This document shows positions 1 to 6,284 of a stretch of 6,284 nucleotides of DNA, in pieces. The stretch is from an uncultured Methylophaga sp. GTDB taxonomy: Bacteria > Pseudomonadota > Gammaproteobacteria > Nitrosococcales > Methylophagaceae. The stretch lies in contig CAMPHB010000084.1 in assembly GCA_946885755.1 (NCBI GenBank), positions 1 through 6,284 on the forward strand, given 5' to 3'. How positions within the stretch are numbered: the stretch's first letter is position 1; every line of letters begins with the position of its first letter. The translations under genes and the position numbers were made by a program. The notes under the pieces were generated by a model, which was given only the letters and a program-made list of their open reading frames with translations, was not told where the DNA came from and made no database searches.

Positions 1-1
1 G

Positions 2-127
2 CTAAAACCTCTGCTACTCAGAGCGATGCAACAACATCAGGCCAGTGGCACACTCTATCAAGGGCAATGGTCGGATATTGGCACCGCCGAGCGTCTGGAT
101 ATGCTCGACCATCAATTACAGCGTTAA
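2..127 (+). CDS. murU: C-terminal end of a MurU-like N-acetylmuramate-1-phosphate uridylyltransferase (5' partial)
   Basis: Only the last 41 codons plus a TAA stop are present; the gene enters from the left edge. The visible peptide ends with [19 protein letters not shown], the C-terminal signature of the small nucleotidyltransferase family (NTP_transferase, COG1208), where a W-x-D-x-G-T-x-x-R segment closes the sugar-phosphate pocket. In Pseudomonas, MurU makes UDP-MurNAc from MurNAc-1-phosphate in a cytoplasmic cell-wall recycling route that bypasses de novo synthesis. The tail fits MurU better than the larger GlmU or the mannose-1-phosphate guanylyltransferases, but those relatives cannot be excluded from so short a piece. 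It converges on argF, and the two stop codons share the bases TTAA, so no room is left for a terminator between them. Family assignment is fairly sure; the exact substrate is inferred. Confidence 0.7.
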   Translation, partial: LKPLLLRAMQQHQASGTLYQGQWSDIGTAERLDMLDHQLQR

Positions 128-1020
128 GCGCAGAGAAATTCCAGCAATGCTTTTTGCGCATGTAAGCGGTTTTCTGCTTCCTGCCAGACTACGCTCTGTG
201 GGCCATCAATCACTTCAGCGGTCACTTCTTCATCACGATGCGCCGGCAAACAATGCATAAATAAGGCATCTGGCGCCGCCAGTGACATCAGTTCGGCGTT
301 GACCTGAAAACTGCTGAATGCCTGCTCGCGTTTACGCTGTTCTTCTTCCTGCCCCATGCTGGCCCAGACATCAGTGACTACCAGATCGGCACCTTTGGCA
401 GCGGCTTTCGGGTCATTAAATAATTGCACATCCGCCTGCGCTGCTTCAACAATTGCAGGCTGAGGTTCATATCCTGCCGGCGTTGCAATTTGCAGTGTAA
501 AACCGAATTGCTGCGCCGCATTAATATAGGAATGGCACATATTGTTGCCATCACCGATCCAGGCCACCGTTTTACCCCTGATATCACCACGCTGCTCAAA
601 ATACGTCTGCATATCGGCCAGTAACTGACAGGGATGAAACTCATCGGTCAGCGCATTAATCACCGGTACCGAAGAATATTTGGCAAAGGTTTCAACTTTG
701 GCGTGTTCAAATGTGCGGATCATGACCGCATCAACCATGCTGGAAATCACCCGTGCTGAATCTTCAACCGGCTCACCGCGGCCCAATTGGGTATCATCTG
801 GCGATAAAAATATCGAACCACCGCCAAATTGCACCATGGCCGACTCAAACGACACGCGGGTACGGGTCGATGACTTTTCAAAAATCATCGCCAGCACTTT
901 GTTTTTCAATGGCTGGTAAATTTCACCGCGCTGATGCATTTGTTTCAGTTCAATTGCCCGGTGGATCAGGGTGTTTAATTCAGCCGGGCTCAAATCCCGC
1001 AGGGTTAAAAAATGTCTCAT
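124..1020 (-). CDS. argF: Ornithine carbamoyltransferase (anabolic)
   Basis: This 298-residue cytoplasmic enzyme transfers the carbamoyl group of carbamoyl phosphate to ornithine, giving citrulline in arginine synthesis. The carbamoyl-phosphate motif STRTR is at residues 51-55, HPCQ at 129-132, the ornithine-loop motif SMGQ at 221-224, and the catalytic HCLPAHR at 256-262. All are intact, and the length fits the roughly 300-residue anabolic type. The protein begins [10 protein letters not shown], a usual N-terminus for the family. The ATG lies 2 bases after the argD stop (TGA-CC-ATG) with only a weak purine-rich stretch upstream, so translation is probably coupled to argD. Together the pair supplies two arginine steps. 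The TAA stop overlaps the stop of the convergent murU-like gene. I see no truncation or missing key residue. Confidence 0.97.
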   Translation of the reverse strand: MRHFLTLRDLSPAELNTLIHRAIELKQMHQRGEIYQPLKNKVLAMIFEKSSTRTRVSFESAMVQFGGGSIFLSPDDTQLGRGEPVEDSARVISSMVDAVMIRTFEHAKVETFAKYSSVPVINALTDEFHPCQLLADMQTYFEQRGDIRGKTVAWIGDGNNMCHSYINAAQQFGFTLQIATPAGYEPQPAIVEAAQADVQLFNDPKAAAKGADLVVTDVWASMGQEEEQRKREQAFSSFQVNAELMSLAAPDALFMHCLPAHRDEEVTAEVIDGPQSVVWQEAENRLHAQKALLEFLCA

Positions 1021-1022
1021 GG

Positions 1023-2222
1023 TCAGGCAACACTCTCAACAGCATGTTCAGCCAGAAACGTCGTTACCAGCGCACTGACTTTGTCGACAATCAAATCGGC
1101 TTCTTCAACCGACAGAATCAGCGGTGGCAATAAACGAATCACTTTTTCAGCAGTAACATTAATCAAAAGGTGCTCAGCCAGCGCCGCTTTAACCAGTGCC
1201 CCGCAAGGCTGGTTAAGCTCAATACCAATCATAAAGCCGGCCTGACGAATGGCTTTAACACCGGCTTGTTTACCAAGTTTCGCTTTAAAACCAGCCTGCA
1301 TGCGGGCAGCCAGTGTATTGACGTTATCCATCAGTTTGTCGGCTTCAATGGTTTCCAGCACCGTTAAAGCGACTCTGGATGCCAATGGATTACCGCCAAA
1401 TGTCGAACCGTGATTACCGGCTTCAAGCACACCCAGTGCTGGACCGGCAGCCAGACAGGCGCCGACTGGCACACCATTGCCCAAACCTTTGGCCAGTGTC
1501 ATGACATCCGGTAAGACATTCTCACAATGCTGAAAAGCAAACCATTTACCGGTCCTGCCAATGCCGGTTTGCACTTCATCGAGGATCATCAGTAACTTAC
1601 GCTGGGTGCATATGGCTCTGATTTCCGATAAATAATCCGCATCAGGCACTTTAATGCCACCCTCGCCCTGCACCGGCTCGAGCATCACTGCAACCGCTTC
1701 CGGCCAGTGACTGATCGCCATGCGCAAAGCGTCAATATCGTTGTAAGGCACTCTTACAAACCCTGGGACCAGTGGTTCAAAACCAGCCTGTACTTTGGGG
1801 TTACCGGTCGCAGTCAGCGTTGCCATGGTCCGGCCATGAAAGCTGCCGTCCATAACGATAATAACCGGTTTATCAATACCTTTCTGATGACCGTATTTGC
1901 GTGCCAGTTTGATGGCCGCTTCATTGGCTTCTGCACCAGAGTTACAGAAAAACACCTGATCCATGCCCGAAATAGACGTCAGTTTGTCAGCCAGTTTTTG
2001 CTGCATGTCGATGTGATAAACATTCGAAGTATGGATCAGTGTTTTTGCCTGATCGCAGATGGCCATTGTCACTTTTGGGTGACAATGGCCCAAATTAACG
2101 ACAGCAATGCCACTGAGCGCATCCAGATAACGCTCATTTTTATCATCAATCAACCAGGCACCCTGGCCTTGTTTGAATGTTATCTGCAAACGACCGTAGG
2201 TCGGCATGACGGTATCAGTCAT
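1023..2222 (-). CDS. argD: Acetylornithine aminotransferase
   Basis: This is a PLP-dependent class III aminotransferase of 399 residues that converts N-acetylglutamate 5-semialdehyde and glutamate to N-acetylornithine and 2-oxoglutarate. Some family members also act as succinyldiaminopimelate aminotransferases in lysine synthesis. Visible motifs are the phosphate-binding NSGAEANE (94-101), SFHGRT (127-132), the [11 protein letters not shown] segment (215-225) with the Asp that contacts the pyridine nitrogen, the Schiff-base lysine K245 in LAKGLGNG, and [10 protein letters not shown] (271-280). The ATG at 2222 is preceded by AGGGAG with 9 bases between, which supports this start. argF follows after 2 bases, so the two are co-transcribed. 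Alternatives such as succinylornithine or GABA aminotransferase are less likely given the argF partner. I found no clear sigma-70 promoter or ArgR box immediately upstream. Confidence 0.95.
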   Translation of the reverse strand: MTDTVMPTYGRLQITFKQGQGAWLIDDKNERYLDALSGIAVVNLGHCHPKVTMAICDQAKTLIHTSNVYHIDMQQKLADKLTSISGMDQVFFCNSGAEANEAAIKLARKYGHQKGIDKPVIIVMDGSFHGRTMATLTATGNPKVQAGFEPLVPGFVRVPYNDIDALRMAISHWPEAVAVMLEPVQGEGGIKVPDADYLSEIRAICTQRKLLMILDEVQTGIGRTGKWFAFQHCENVLPDVMTLAKGLGNGVPVGACLAAGPALGVLEAGNHGSTFGGNPLASRVALTVLETIEADKLMDNVNTLAARMQAGFKAKLGKQAGVKAIRQAGFMIGIELNQPCGALVKAALAEHLLINVTAEKVIRLLPPLILSVEEADLIVDKVSALVTTFLAEHAVESVA

Positions 2223-2231
2223 GGCTTTTAA

Positions 2232-2237
2232 CTCCCT
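2232..2237 (-). promoter_or_regulatory. argD ribosome binding site
   Basis: The leftward strand reads AGGGAG 9 bases before the argD ATG. Its first two bases are also the end of a TTGGCAG arm (2236-2242) that can pair with CTGCCAA (2260-2266), so access to the site could be affected by leader folding. The sequence is seen directly; the effect on translation is inferred. Confidence 0.75.
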
Positions 2238-2266
2238 GCCAATTCTGGCAATAACGCTTTTGGCAG
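2236..2266 (-). repeat. Inverted repeat in the argD leader
   Basis: On the leftward strand CTGCCAA (2266 to 2260) and TTGGCAG (2242 to 2236) are a perfect 7-base inverted repeat with a 17-base loop. A TGCCA inside that loop (2250 to 2246) can instead pair with the same 3' arm across a 4-base loop. The 3' arm touches the argD Shine-Dalgarno sequence. The complementarity is certain; whether either hairpin forms or regulates argD is not known. Confidence 0.5.
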
Positions 2267-2305
2267 TTTTGTGCCGTCAGCAAAACGAAAAATGGCAGTT
2301 TCGTG
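2261..2305. repeat. 13-base direct repeat spanning the sodB terminator and the argD leader
   Basis: TGGCAGTTTTGTG at 2261-2273 and TGGCAGTTTCGTG at 2293-2305 match at 12 of 13 positions, with starts 32 bases apart. The second copy is one arm plus the loop start of the sodB terminator. The first copy therefore offers a spare pairing partner for the opposite terminator arm. It may be a small local duplication. Confidence 0.6.
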
Positions 2306-2317
2306 AGAAACTGCCAT
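2282..2317 (-). terminator. Rho-independent terminator after sodB
   Basis: Read leftward, TGGCAGTTTC and GAAACTGCCA (2293-2316) form a perfect 10-base-pair stem closed by a TCAC loop, extended by one A-T pair to 2292/2317. It is followed by a T-rich tract, TTTT-CG-TTTT, at 2291-2282. Strong stem, short loop and U-tract in the sodB direction make this a textbook intrinsic terminator. It lies 45 bases past the sodB stop codon and 60 bases ahead of the argD ATG, so it should limit read-through from sodB into argD-argF. Confidence 0.9.
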
Positions 2318-2330
2318 ATCCGGATATTAC

Positions 2331-2358
2331 AAATTTAGAAAGGCGCAACATCGCGCCC
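2331..2358 (-). terminator. Weak first terminator-like hairpin directly after sodB
   Basis: Starting 4 bases past the sodB TAA, the leftward strand reads GGGCGCG-ATGT-TGCGCCT (2358 to 2341): five G-C pairs flanked by a G-U pair at each end and a 4-base loop. TTCTAAATTT follows. The stem is GC-rich but the U-tract is interrupted, so it is weaker than the terminator at 2282-2317. The two would act in tandem. It could instead be a 3' stabilising hairpin of the sodB mRNA. Confidence 0.55.
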
Positions 2359-2362
2359 GGAT

Positions 2363-2944
2363 TTATGCCGCGTAGTTAGCGGCAACAAAATCCCAATTAA
2401 CTAATGCCCAGAAAGACTCGAGGTATTTTGGACGGGCATTACGGTAATCAATGTAGTAAGCATGTTCCCAGACATCACAGGTCAACAGTGGCGTCTGACC
2501 AGCCGTCAGCGGGCAACCAGCATTACTGGTATTAACGATTTCAATGCTGCCATCCGCATTTTTGACCAGCCAGGTCCAGCCAGAACCGAAGTTGGTGGCG
2601 GCTGATTTGCTGAATTGATCTTTGAATTCGGCAAATGAACCAAATTTGGCATTGATGGCATCGCCCAGCGCACCGTCAACAGCATCTTTGCCGTTTGGTG
2701 TCATGCAGTTCCAATAGAAAGTGTGGTTCCAAACCTGCGCGGCATTGTTAAAGACGCCACCGCTGGATTTGGTAATGATTTCTTCCAGCGATTTGCCTTC
2801 AAACTCTGTGCCCGGTACCAGATTGTTCAGGTTGTTGACATAGGTTTGGTGATGTTTGCCATAGTGATATTCGATAGTTTCGGCGGAAATATGTGGTTCC
2901 AGCGCGTTGTTCGCGTATGGAAGAGGTGGCAATTCAAAAGCCAT
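2363..2944 (-). CDS. sodB: Iron superoxide dismutase
   Basis: The 193-residue product dismutates superoxide to oxygen and hydrogen peroxide in the cytoplasm; E. coli SodB has the same length. Metal ligands are H27 (in YHYGKHH), H74 (in VWNHTFYW), D157 and H161 (in DVWEHAYY). Gln at position 70 in [11 protein letters not shown], in place of the more C-terminal Gln of Mn enzymes, points to the iron type. The frame is open upstream to 3052, but the start is set at 2944: [10 protein letters not shown] is the family N-terminus, and AAGGAG lies 7 bases before it. The extra 36 upstream codons have no SOD similarity and overlap the end of rimI. A candidate promoter sits just after rimI and two terminator hairpins follow, so sodB is probably transcribed mainly alone. 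Confidence 0.97.
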   Translation of the reverse strand: MAFELPPLPYANNALEPHISAETIEYHYGKHHQTYVNNLNNLVPGTEFEGKSLEEIITKSSGGVFNNAAQVWNHTFYWNCMTPNGKDAVDGALGDAINAKFGSFAEFKDQFSKSAATNFGSGWTWLVKNADGSIEIVNTSNAGCPLTAGQTPLLTCDVWEHAYYIDYRNARPKYLESFWALVNWDFVAANYAA

Positions 2945-2951
2945 ATTAAAT

Positions 2952-2957
2952 CTCCTT
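2952..2957 (-). promoter_or_regulatory. sodB ribosome binding site, deciding the start
   Basis: AAGGAG on the leftward strand lies 7 bases before the ATG at 2944. It is the strongest Shine-Dalgarno sequence in the window and favours this ATG over the in-frame start at 3052. Confidence 0.9.
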
Positions 2958-3001
2958 AAGAGTGTCCGAAAGTAAACAACAAAGTCTAAGCGAGGTGCTG
3001 T

Positions 3002-3010
3002 GTTATAGCA
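3002..3010 (-). promoter_or_regulatory. Candidate extended -10 promoter for sodB
   Basis: The leftward strand reads TGCTATAAC, a TG-N-TATAAT extended -10 box with one mismatch, 4 bases after the rimI stop codon. It has no good -35 at 17 bases, which extended -10 promoters can tolerate. Transcription would start near 2995 and give a leader of about 50 bases. An alternative is TTGCTA (3006-3011) with TAGACT (2983-2988) at a 17-base spacing, each box matching 4 of 6 positions; the two readings overlap. No Fur box was recognised. Confidence 0.5.
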
Positions 3011-3014
3011 AGTT

Positions 3015-3497
3015 TTAAGCGGATTTATTACCCTGAGGAAACAGGCTTTCATCAGCAGAAAACAGGGTCATCCCCATCATAACGGCATCCTCGCGGCCCT
3101 GCACCGCCGGATAATATCCGCGGCGTACTGACATTTCATTAAAACCCGCTGATAAATACAGTTCCTGCGCACGCCGATTGCTGCGCCGAACCTCTAATAC
3201 CATCAGATTTGAACCACGCAGGCTGACCGCATCAATCACCGCATTCAGCAGTTGCCGGCCGAGGCCTTTACCCTGCTCCGCCGGGTGCACACAAATATTC
3301 AGTAAATGCGCTTCATCAAGTACATGCTGTACCAAAGCATAAGCGATAATTTTTTTGGCATCACGAACGATCCAGCCCTGATAACCAGACTGCAAACTAT
3401 CCTCAAAGTTTTTCAGACTCCACGGAAACTGATTGGCTGCTGTTTCAATGGCATGAACCGCCGCCAAATCCGCTGTCGTCATCGGCGTTAATTTCAT
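3015..3497 (-). CDS. rimI: Ribosomal protein S18 alanine N-acetyltransferase (RimI)
   Basis: This 160-residue GNAT-fold enzyme acetylates the N-terminal alanine of ribosomal protein S18 using acetyl-Co[15 protein letters not shown] (59-72) and the acetyl-CoA loop QGKGLG (75-80) are present. So are LEVRRSN with E102 (the E. coli E103 equivalent), Y114 in ELYLSAGF, and RRGYYP (125-130) followed by [12 protein letters not shown]. These align closely with E. coli RimI (148 residues); the extra length is a short C-terminal tail. The frame is open to 3539, but [11 protein letters not shown] fits the family N-terminus and places the ATG 2 bases after the holD stop (TAA-CC-ATG). A start further upstream would overlap holD. 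No strong ribosome binding site is seen, which suggests coupling to holD. holD-rimI adjacency also occurs in E. coli. Confidence 0.93.
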   Translation of the reverse strand: MKLTPMTTADLAAVHAIETAANQFPWSLKNFEDSLQSGYQGWIVRDAKKIIAYALVQHVLDEAHLLNICVHPAEQGKGLGRQLLNAVIDAVSLRGSNLMVLEVRRSNRRAQELYLSAGFNEMSVRRGYYPAVQGREDAVMMGMTLFSADESLFPQGNKSA

Positions 3498-3499
3498 GG

Positions 3500-3934
3500 T
3501 TAGCTGACTTGCTGCTGCCATTGACAAATTGCCGCCCAAATCGCCGCTTTTAGCGCCGGATCGTGAATAACATCATTAAGCGACGGCAGCTTGGTGCAAC
3601 GTTTTGCCAACGATGCATCAAGTGCGCTGGGCAAATCACCCAATATCAGGATCTGCCGGGGTAATTCGGCATCGACATTAAGCTTTAATAACATCGCCGG
3701 CTGACACTGCTCGAAGCTCACACCGATTACTTTGCATATATTGGCCAGCAGCTGTTGCTCAGCCGCATTGTGGGTTTCAGCGGCGCACAACAGTAACGGC
3801 GCATGACAGACAACCGCTGCTGCATCGGCTTCCAGATTTTCCTGCGCCAAATCCGATCTGACAACTTGTCGTTGCCGCCAAACGGGTATCCCCAGTTGTT
3901 CCAGCGTCCAGAGTTGTTGGTCTGTTAAATTCAT
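3500..3934 (-). CDS. holD: DNA polymerase III psi subunit (HolD)
   Basis: This 144-residue protein resembles HolD, the psi subunit that links the chi subunit (and through it SSB) to the clamp-loader complex of the replicative polymerase. The N-terminus has the LEQLGIPVW segment (11-19) matching LQQLGI-x-x-W of E. coli psi, whose N-terminal peptide binds the clamp loader. The C-terminus has LPSLNDVIHDPALKAAIWAAICQW (116-139), matching the E. coli LTDLRANPTARAALWQQIC region. The middle is poorly conserved, as is usual in this family. The ATG lies 11 bases after the leuA stop without a clear Shine-Dalgarno sequence, and rimI follows 2 bases after its stop. The rimI neighbour independently supports the call. 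The product could be named a hypothetical protein if only strong overall identity were accepted. Confidence 0.87.
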   Translation of the reverse strand: MNLTDQQLWTLEQLGIPVWRQRQVVRSDLAQENLEADAAAVVCHAPLLLCAAETHNAAEQQLLANICKVIGVSFEQCQPAMLLKLNVDAELPRQILILGDLPSALDASLAKRCTKLPSLNDVIHDPALKAAIWAAICQWQQQVS

Positions 3935-3945
3935 CAGTGTCTGGA

Positions 3946-5478
3946 CTAAACCTGTGGATGTGCCCGCTCGGTGCGGATTAGCATTTTGTTCAGCGCATTT
4001 AAGTAAGCTTTGGCGGATGCGATAACAATATCGGTATCAGCACCCTGACCACTGACTATGCGACCACCTTTTTCCAGCCGCACACTGACTTCACCTTGAG
4101 CGTCGGTGCCGCTGGTAATATTGCTGACTGAATACAACTGTAATTCAGTGCGACTTTGTACCATAGCTTCAATAGCCTTAAACACCGCATCAACCGGACC
4201 GCTGCCACACATCTGGGTCTGAATTTCCTGTTCATCCACTTCAAGCGTTACCGTAGCCAGTGGTGTTTCACCGGTTTCACTGCAGACTTTCAAGGCGACC
4301 AGCCGCACCCGTTCATTGTCTTCGGCCAGCGTATCGCTGACCAGTGCCTGAATATCTTCATCAAAGACTTCATGTTTTTTATCGGCCAGTTCTTTAAAGC
4401 GAGTAAACGCCACATTTAATTCGGCTTCCGAATCTAACTCAATGCCCAGTTCTTTGAGTCGGGCACGAAATGCGTTACGGCCAGAATGTTTACCGAGTAC
4501 CATACGGTTGGTGTTCCAGCCAATATCTTCCGCACGCATGATTTCGTAGGTTTCGCGGTTTTTCAGCACACCATCCTGATGAATACCCGATTCATGTGCA
4601 AAGGCATTGGCACCAACAATGGCTTTATTAGGTTGCACCACAAAACCCGTGACACCGGACACCAGCCGTGAAGCTGCCAGGATCTGGGTAGTATCAATGC
4701 GGCTGTCGCACTGGAAAATATCCTGGCGGGTACGCACCGCCATTACCACTTCTTCCAAAGCAGCATTACCCGCCCGTTCGCCCAGACCATTAATGGTACA
4801 TTCGACCTGCCGGGCACCATTCATCACCGCTGATAATGAGTTAGCTACCGCCAGCCCTAAATCGTTATGACAATGCACCGAAAACACCGCTTTATCGGCA
4901 TTGGGTATGCGTTCACGCAGGTTTTTGATCAAATCACCAAACTGATGCGGCAGGTTATAACCCACCGTATCCGGGATATTCAGCGTTCGGGCACCGGCAT
5001 CGATTACCGCTTCCAGTACCCGACATAAGAAGTCCAAATCACTGCGGCCGGCATCCTCAGGTGAAAACTCAACGTCATCGGTATATTGCCGGGCCCTTTT
5101 GACTGCTTTAACGGCGTTTTCAACCACCTGATCCGGTTCCATACGCAGCTTCATTTTCATATGGATGGGTGAGGTGGCGATAAAAGTGTGAATACGTGAA
5201 GCATTAGCACCTTTCAGTGCCTCACCAGCACGGTCAATATCAGCATCAAGGGCCCGCGCCAGACCACAAACCCGGCTGTCTTTAACGGTATTAGCCACCG
5301 CCTGAACTGCCTCAAAATCGCCGACACTAGCGATAGGAAAACCGGCTTCGATAATGTCGACACGAAGTCGCTCCAGCGCCTTGGCAATACGGACTTTTTC
5401 GTCCTTAGTCATTGAGGCGCCGGGGCTCTGCTCACCATCACGCAGCGTCGTGTCAAAAATAATCAGTTGTTCGCTCAT
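3946..5478 (-). CDS. leuA: 2-isopropylmalate synthase
   Basis: This 510-residue enzyme condenses acetyl-CoA with 2-oxoisovalerate to give 2-isopropylmalate, the first committed step of leucine synthesis. The N-terminal TIM-barrel domain starts with [14 protein letters not shown] (8-21, catalytic R13 and metal ligand D14). It also carries the metal-binding HCHNDLGLA (202-210) and [13 protein letters not shown] (231-243). Residues from about 390 form the LeuA regulatory dimerisation domain that binds leucine for feedback inhibition, with [12 protein letters not shown] and [22 protein letters not shown] near the end. Length fits the long bacterial type. The frame extends to 5505, but [15 protein letters not shown] is the standard start, and GGAG lies 8 bases before this ATG. 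The stop is TAG. It sits 70 bases after pssA and 11 bases before holD. Confidence 0.97.
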   Translation of the reverse strand: MSEQLIIFDTTLRDGEQSPGASMTKDEKVRIAKALERLRVDIIEAGFPIASVGDFEAVQAVANTVKDSRVCGLARALDADIDRAGEALKGANASRIHTFIATSPIHMKMKLRMEPDQVVENAVKAVKRARQYTDDVEFSPEDAGRSDLDFLCRVLEAVIDAGARTLNIPDTVGYNLPHQFGDLIKNLRERIPNADKAVFSVHCHNDLGLAVANSLSAVMNGARQVECTINGLGERAGNAALEEVVMAVRTRQDIFQCDSRIDTTQILAASRLVSGVTGFVVQPNKAIVGANAFAHESGIHQDGVLKNRETYEIMRAEDIGWNTNRMVLGKHSGRNAFRARLKELGIELDSEAELNVAFTRFKELADKKHEVFDEDIQALVSDTLAEDNERVRLVALKVCSETGETPLATVTLEVDEQEIQTQMCGSGPVDAVFKAIEAMVQSRTELQLYSVSNITSGTDAQGEVSVRLEKGGRIVSGQGADTDIVIASAKAYLNALNKMLIRTERAHPQV

Positions 5479-5486
5479 CGCCTGTA

Positions 5487-5490
5487 CTCC
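5487..5490 (-). promoter_or_regulatory. leuA ribosome binding site, deciding the start
   Basis: GGAG on the leftward strand lies 8 bases before the ATG at 5478 and supports that start over the in-frame one at 5505. It falls in the loop of a possible GCCTG (5503 to 5499) / CAGGC (5484 to 5480) hairpin. Confidence 0.7.
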
Positions 5491-5498
5491 GCCATTTT

Positions 5499-5511
5499 CA
5501 GGCAATGCCTG
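5499..5511 (-). repeat. Small hairpin in the pssA-leuA gap
   Basis: CAGGC-ATT-GCCTG is a perfect 5-base-pair stem with a 3-base loop, 20 bases before the leuA ATG. It is followed by AAAA, not T, in the transcribed direction, so it is not an intrinsic terminator. Its 3' arm can alternatively pair with CAGGC at 5480-5484, enclosing the leuA Shine-Dalgarno sequence. Any role is speculative. Confidence 0.4.
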
Positions 5512-5548
5512 TCATAGCTGTTGTTGTTTTTAACTTATTTTAGCGCGC

Positions 5549-6284
5549 TTATTTGCTCTGCGCCCGCTCATTACGGTGTTTACGCAGTTGGATCAGCGTT
5601 AATACCGGCCCCGATAACGCATAAATCATAAACGCAGAAAACAGTACTATCGGCGGATCAATGGCAATCAGCGCAAACAACAATACCAAGCCGAGAATGA
5701 CCATAAATGGCACTTTGCCGCGCAGATCCAGCTCTTTAAAACTGTGATAACGCACGGTGCTAACCATCAAAATGGCCGTGATAAAGGTCAACGGTGTGGC
5801 GACAGTCGTCAAAACGCTGGCATCCAGCTCATAGTTATGTCCCAGCCAGACCCAGCCGGCAATACAAGCTGCCGCAGCAGGACTTGGTAAACCCTGAAAA
5901 AATCGCTTATCGGCAATACCCACCTGAGTATTAAATCGTGCCAGTCGCAAAGCACCACAAGCAGCGTAAATAAACGCCACCATCCAGCCGAATTTGCCCA
6001 TACCAGATAGCGCCCATTCAAACATCACCAACGCCGGTGCCAGACCGAAGGCCACCATATCGGCAAGGCTGTCATATTCAGCACCAAAAGCACTCTGTGT
6101 GTTAGTCAACCGGGCGATACGGCCATCAAGGCCATCCATGATCATGGCAATAAAAATGGCAATTGCTGCTGTCGAAAAGTCACCACGAATCGCCGCAACA
6201 ATAGCGTAAAAACCGGCAAACAAACCGGCGGTGGTAAACAAGTTAGGCAGCAGATATATGCCGCGCCGGCGGAGATTGGATTTG
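5549..6284 (-). CDS. pssA: CDP-diacylglycerol-serine O-phosphatidyltransferase (5' partial)
   Basis: This membrane enzyme of the CDP-alcohol phosphatidyltransferase family makes phosphatidylserine from CDP-diacylglycerol and serine, the precursor of phosphatidylethanolamine. The signature D-G-x2-A-R-x8-G-x3-D-x3-D is complete as DGRIARLTNTQSAFGAEYD plus SLAD (visible residues 53-75), preceded by DGL. Several hydrophobic segments follow and the tail is basic (QLRKHRNERAQSK). The reading frame continues without a stop to the right edge, giving KSNLRRRGIYLLPN before the LFTTAGLFAGFYAIVAA helix. That stretch is normal PssA sequence, so the TTG codon at 6241 is not the start, which lies outside the window. 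About 245 codons are visible. It is the SerS type II/CDP-OH_P form, not the E. coli phospholipase D-like Pss. pssA followed by leuA is a common order in beta- and gammaproteobacteria. Confidence 0.93.
   Translation of the reverse strand, partial: KSNLRRRGIYLLPNLFTTAGLFAGFYAIVAAIRGDFSTAAIAIFIAMIMDGLDGRIARLTNTQSAFGAEYDSLADMVAFGLAPALVMFEWALSGMGKFGWMVAFIYAACGALRLARFNTQVGIADKRFFQGLPSPAAAACIAGWVWLGHNYELDASVLTTVATPLTFITAILMVSTVRYHSFKELDLRGKVPFMVILGLVLLFALIAIDPPIVLFSAFMIYALSGPVLTLIQLRKHRNERAQSK

Noticed and set aside
128..155. Possible terminator for the murU-like gene: AGC-AAT-GCT followed by five T
   Set aside because: The stem is only 3 base pairs and the T-run is part of argF coding sequence; too weak to call.
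45..260. 71-codon + strand open frame at the left edge
   Set aside because: It is in a different frame from the murU-like C-terminus and runs into argF antisense; the peptide has no recognisable features.
378..644. 88-codon minus-strand frame inside argF
   Set aside because: It is an alternative frame of argF with no independent support.
753..1133. 126-codon open frame on the + strand across the argF-argD junction
   Set aside because: It is antisense to two well-supported genes and its translation shows no family motif.
1707..2231. 174-codon open frame on the + strand antisense to argD
   Set aside because: It lies fully over the argD 5' half, has no recognisable domain or ribosome binding site, and argD is unmistakable. 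It is a mirror of argD codon usage.
2251..2283. Sigma-70 promoter for argD using TTGCTG at 2278-2283
   Set aside because: At 17-base spacing the -10 would be AAAGCG, and the nearest TTATT is 4 bases too far; not convincing.
2945..3052. N-terminal extension of SodB by 36 residues, possibly a targeting peptide
   Set aside because: The extension is basic and partly hydrophobic, but it crosses the rimI stop and the sodB ribosome binding site. The family start at 2944 is clear.
6239..6241. TTG start codon for pssA
   Set aside because: The upstream in-frame codons read RRRGIYLLPN, typical PssA sequence, so the true start is beyond the window.

Overview
The window is an ordinary chromosomal housekeeping segment of a Gammaproteobacterium. 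The argument rests on gene content. HolD (DNA polymerase III psi) and its neighbour rimI are a gammaproteobacterial pairing that also occurs in E. coli. The RimI, Fe-SodB and LeuA proteins are close in motif content to their E. coli counterparts, and the C-terminus of a MurU-like sugar-1-phosphate uridylyltransferase lies at the left edge. Base composition looks close to half G+C by eye. I cannot name a genus; a methylotroph or thiotroph of the Methylophaga kind is only a guess.

Layout, left to right: the last 41 codons of a murU-like gene run rightward and end tail-to-tail, with a 4-base overlap, against a leftward block that fills the rest of the window. In transcription order (right to left) that block is pssA (5' end outside the window), leuA, holD, rimI, sodB, argD, argF. 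The longest stretch without a gene is the 140 bases between sodB and argD, and it is full of structure: a weak hairpin directly after the sodB stop, a strong Rho-independent terminator, a 12-base palindrome, and several copies of a TGGCAG/CTGCCA arm that reach the argD ribosome binding site.

The leftward block looks like at least two transcription units. pssA-leuA-holD-rimI are tightly packed (gaps of 70, 11 and 2 bases) and mix phospholipid synthesis, leucine synthesis, replication and ribosomal protein acetylation. sodB has a strong ribosome binding site and a plausible extended -10 promoter just after the rimI stop. The tandem terminators after sodB separate it from argD-argF, which are 2 bases apart and supply two steps of arginine synthesis: acetylornithine aminotransferase, then ornithine carbamoyltransferase.

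I found no mobile element, RNA gene, CRISPR array or broken gene, and nothing that looks like a new biological system. The points worth a second look are small regulatory ones: the repeated arms in the argD leader, the overlapping stop codons of murU and argF, and the hairpins and mini-ORF in the leuA leader. Three starts differ from the longest open frame: sodB begins at 2944, rimI at 3497 and leuA at 5478. The pssA start lies beyond the window.
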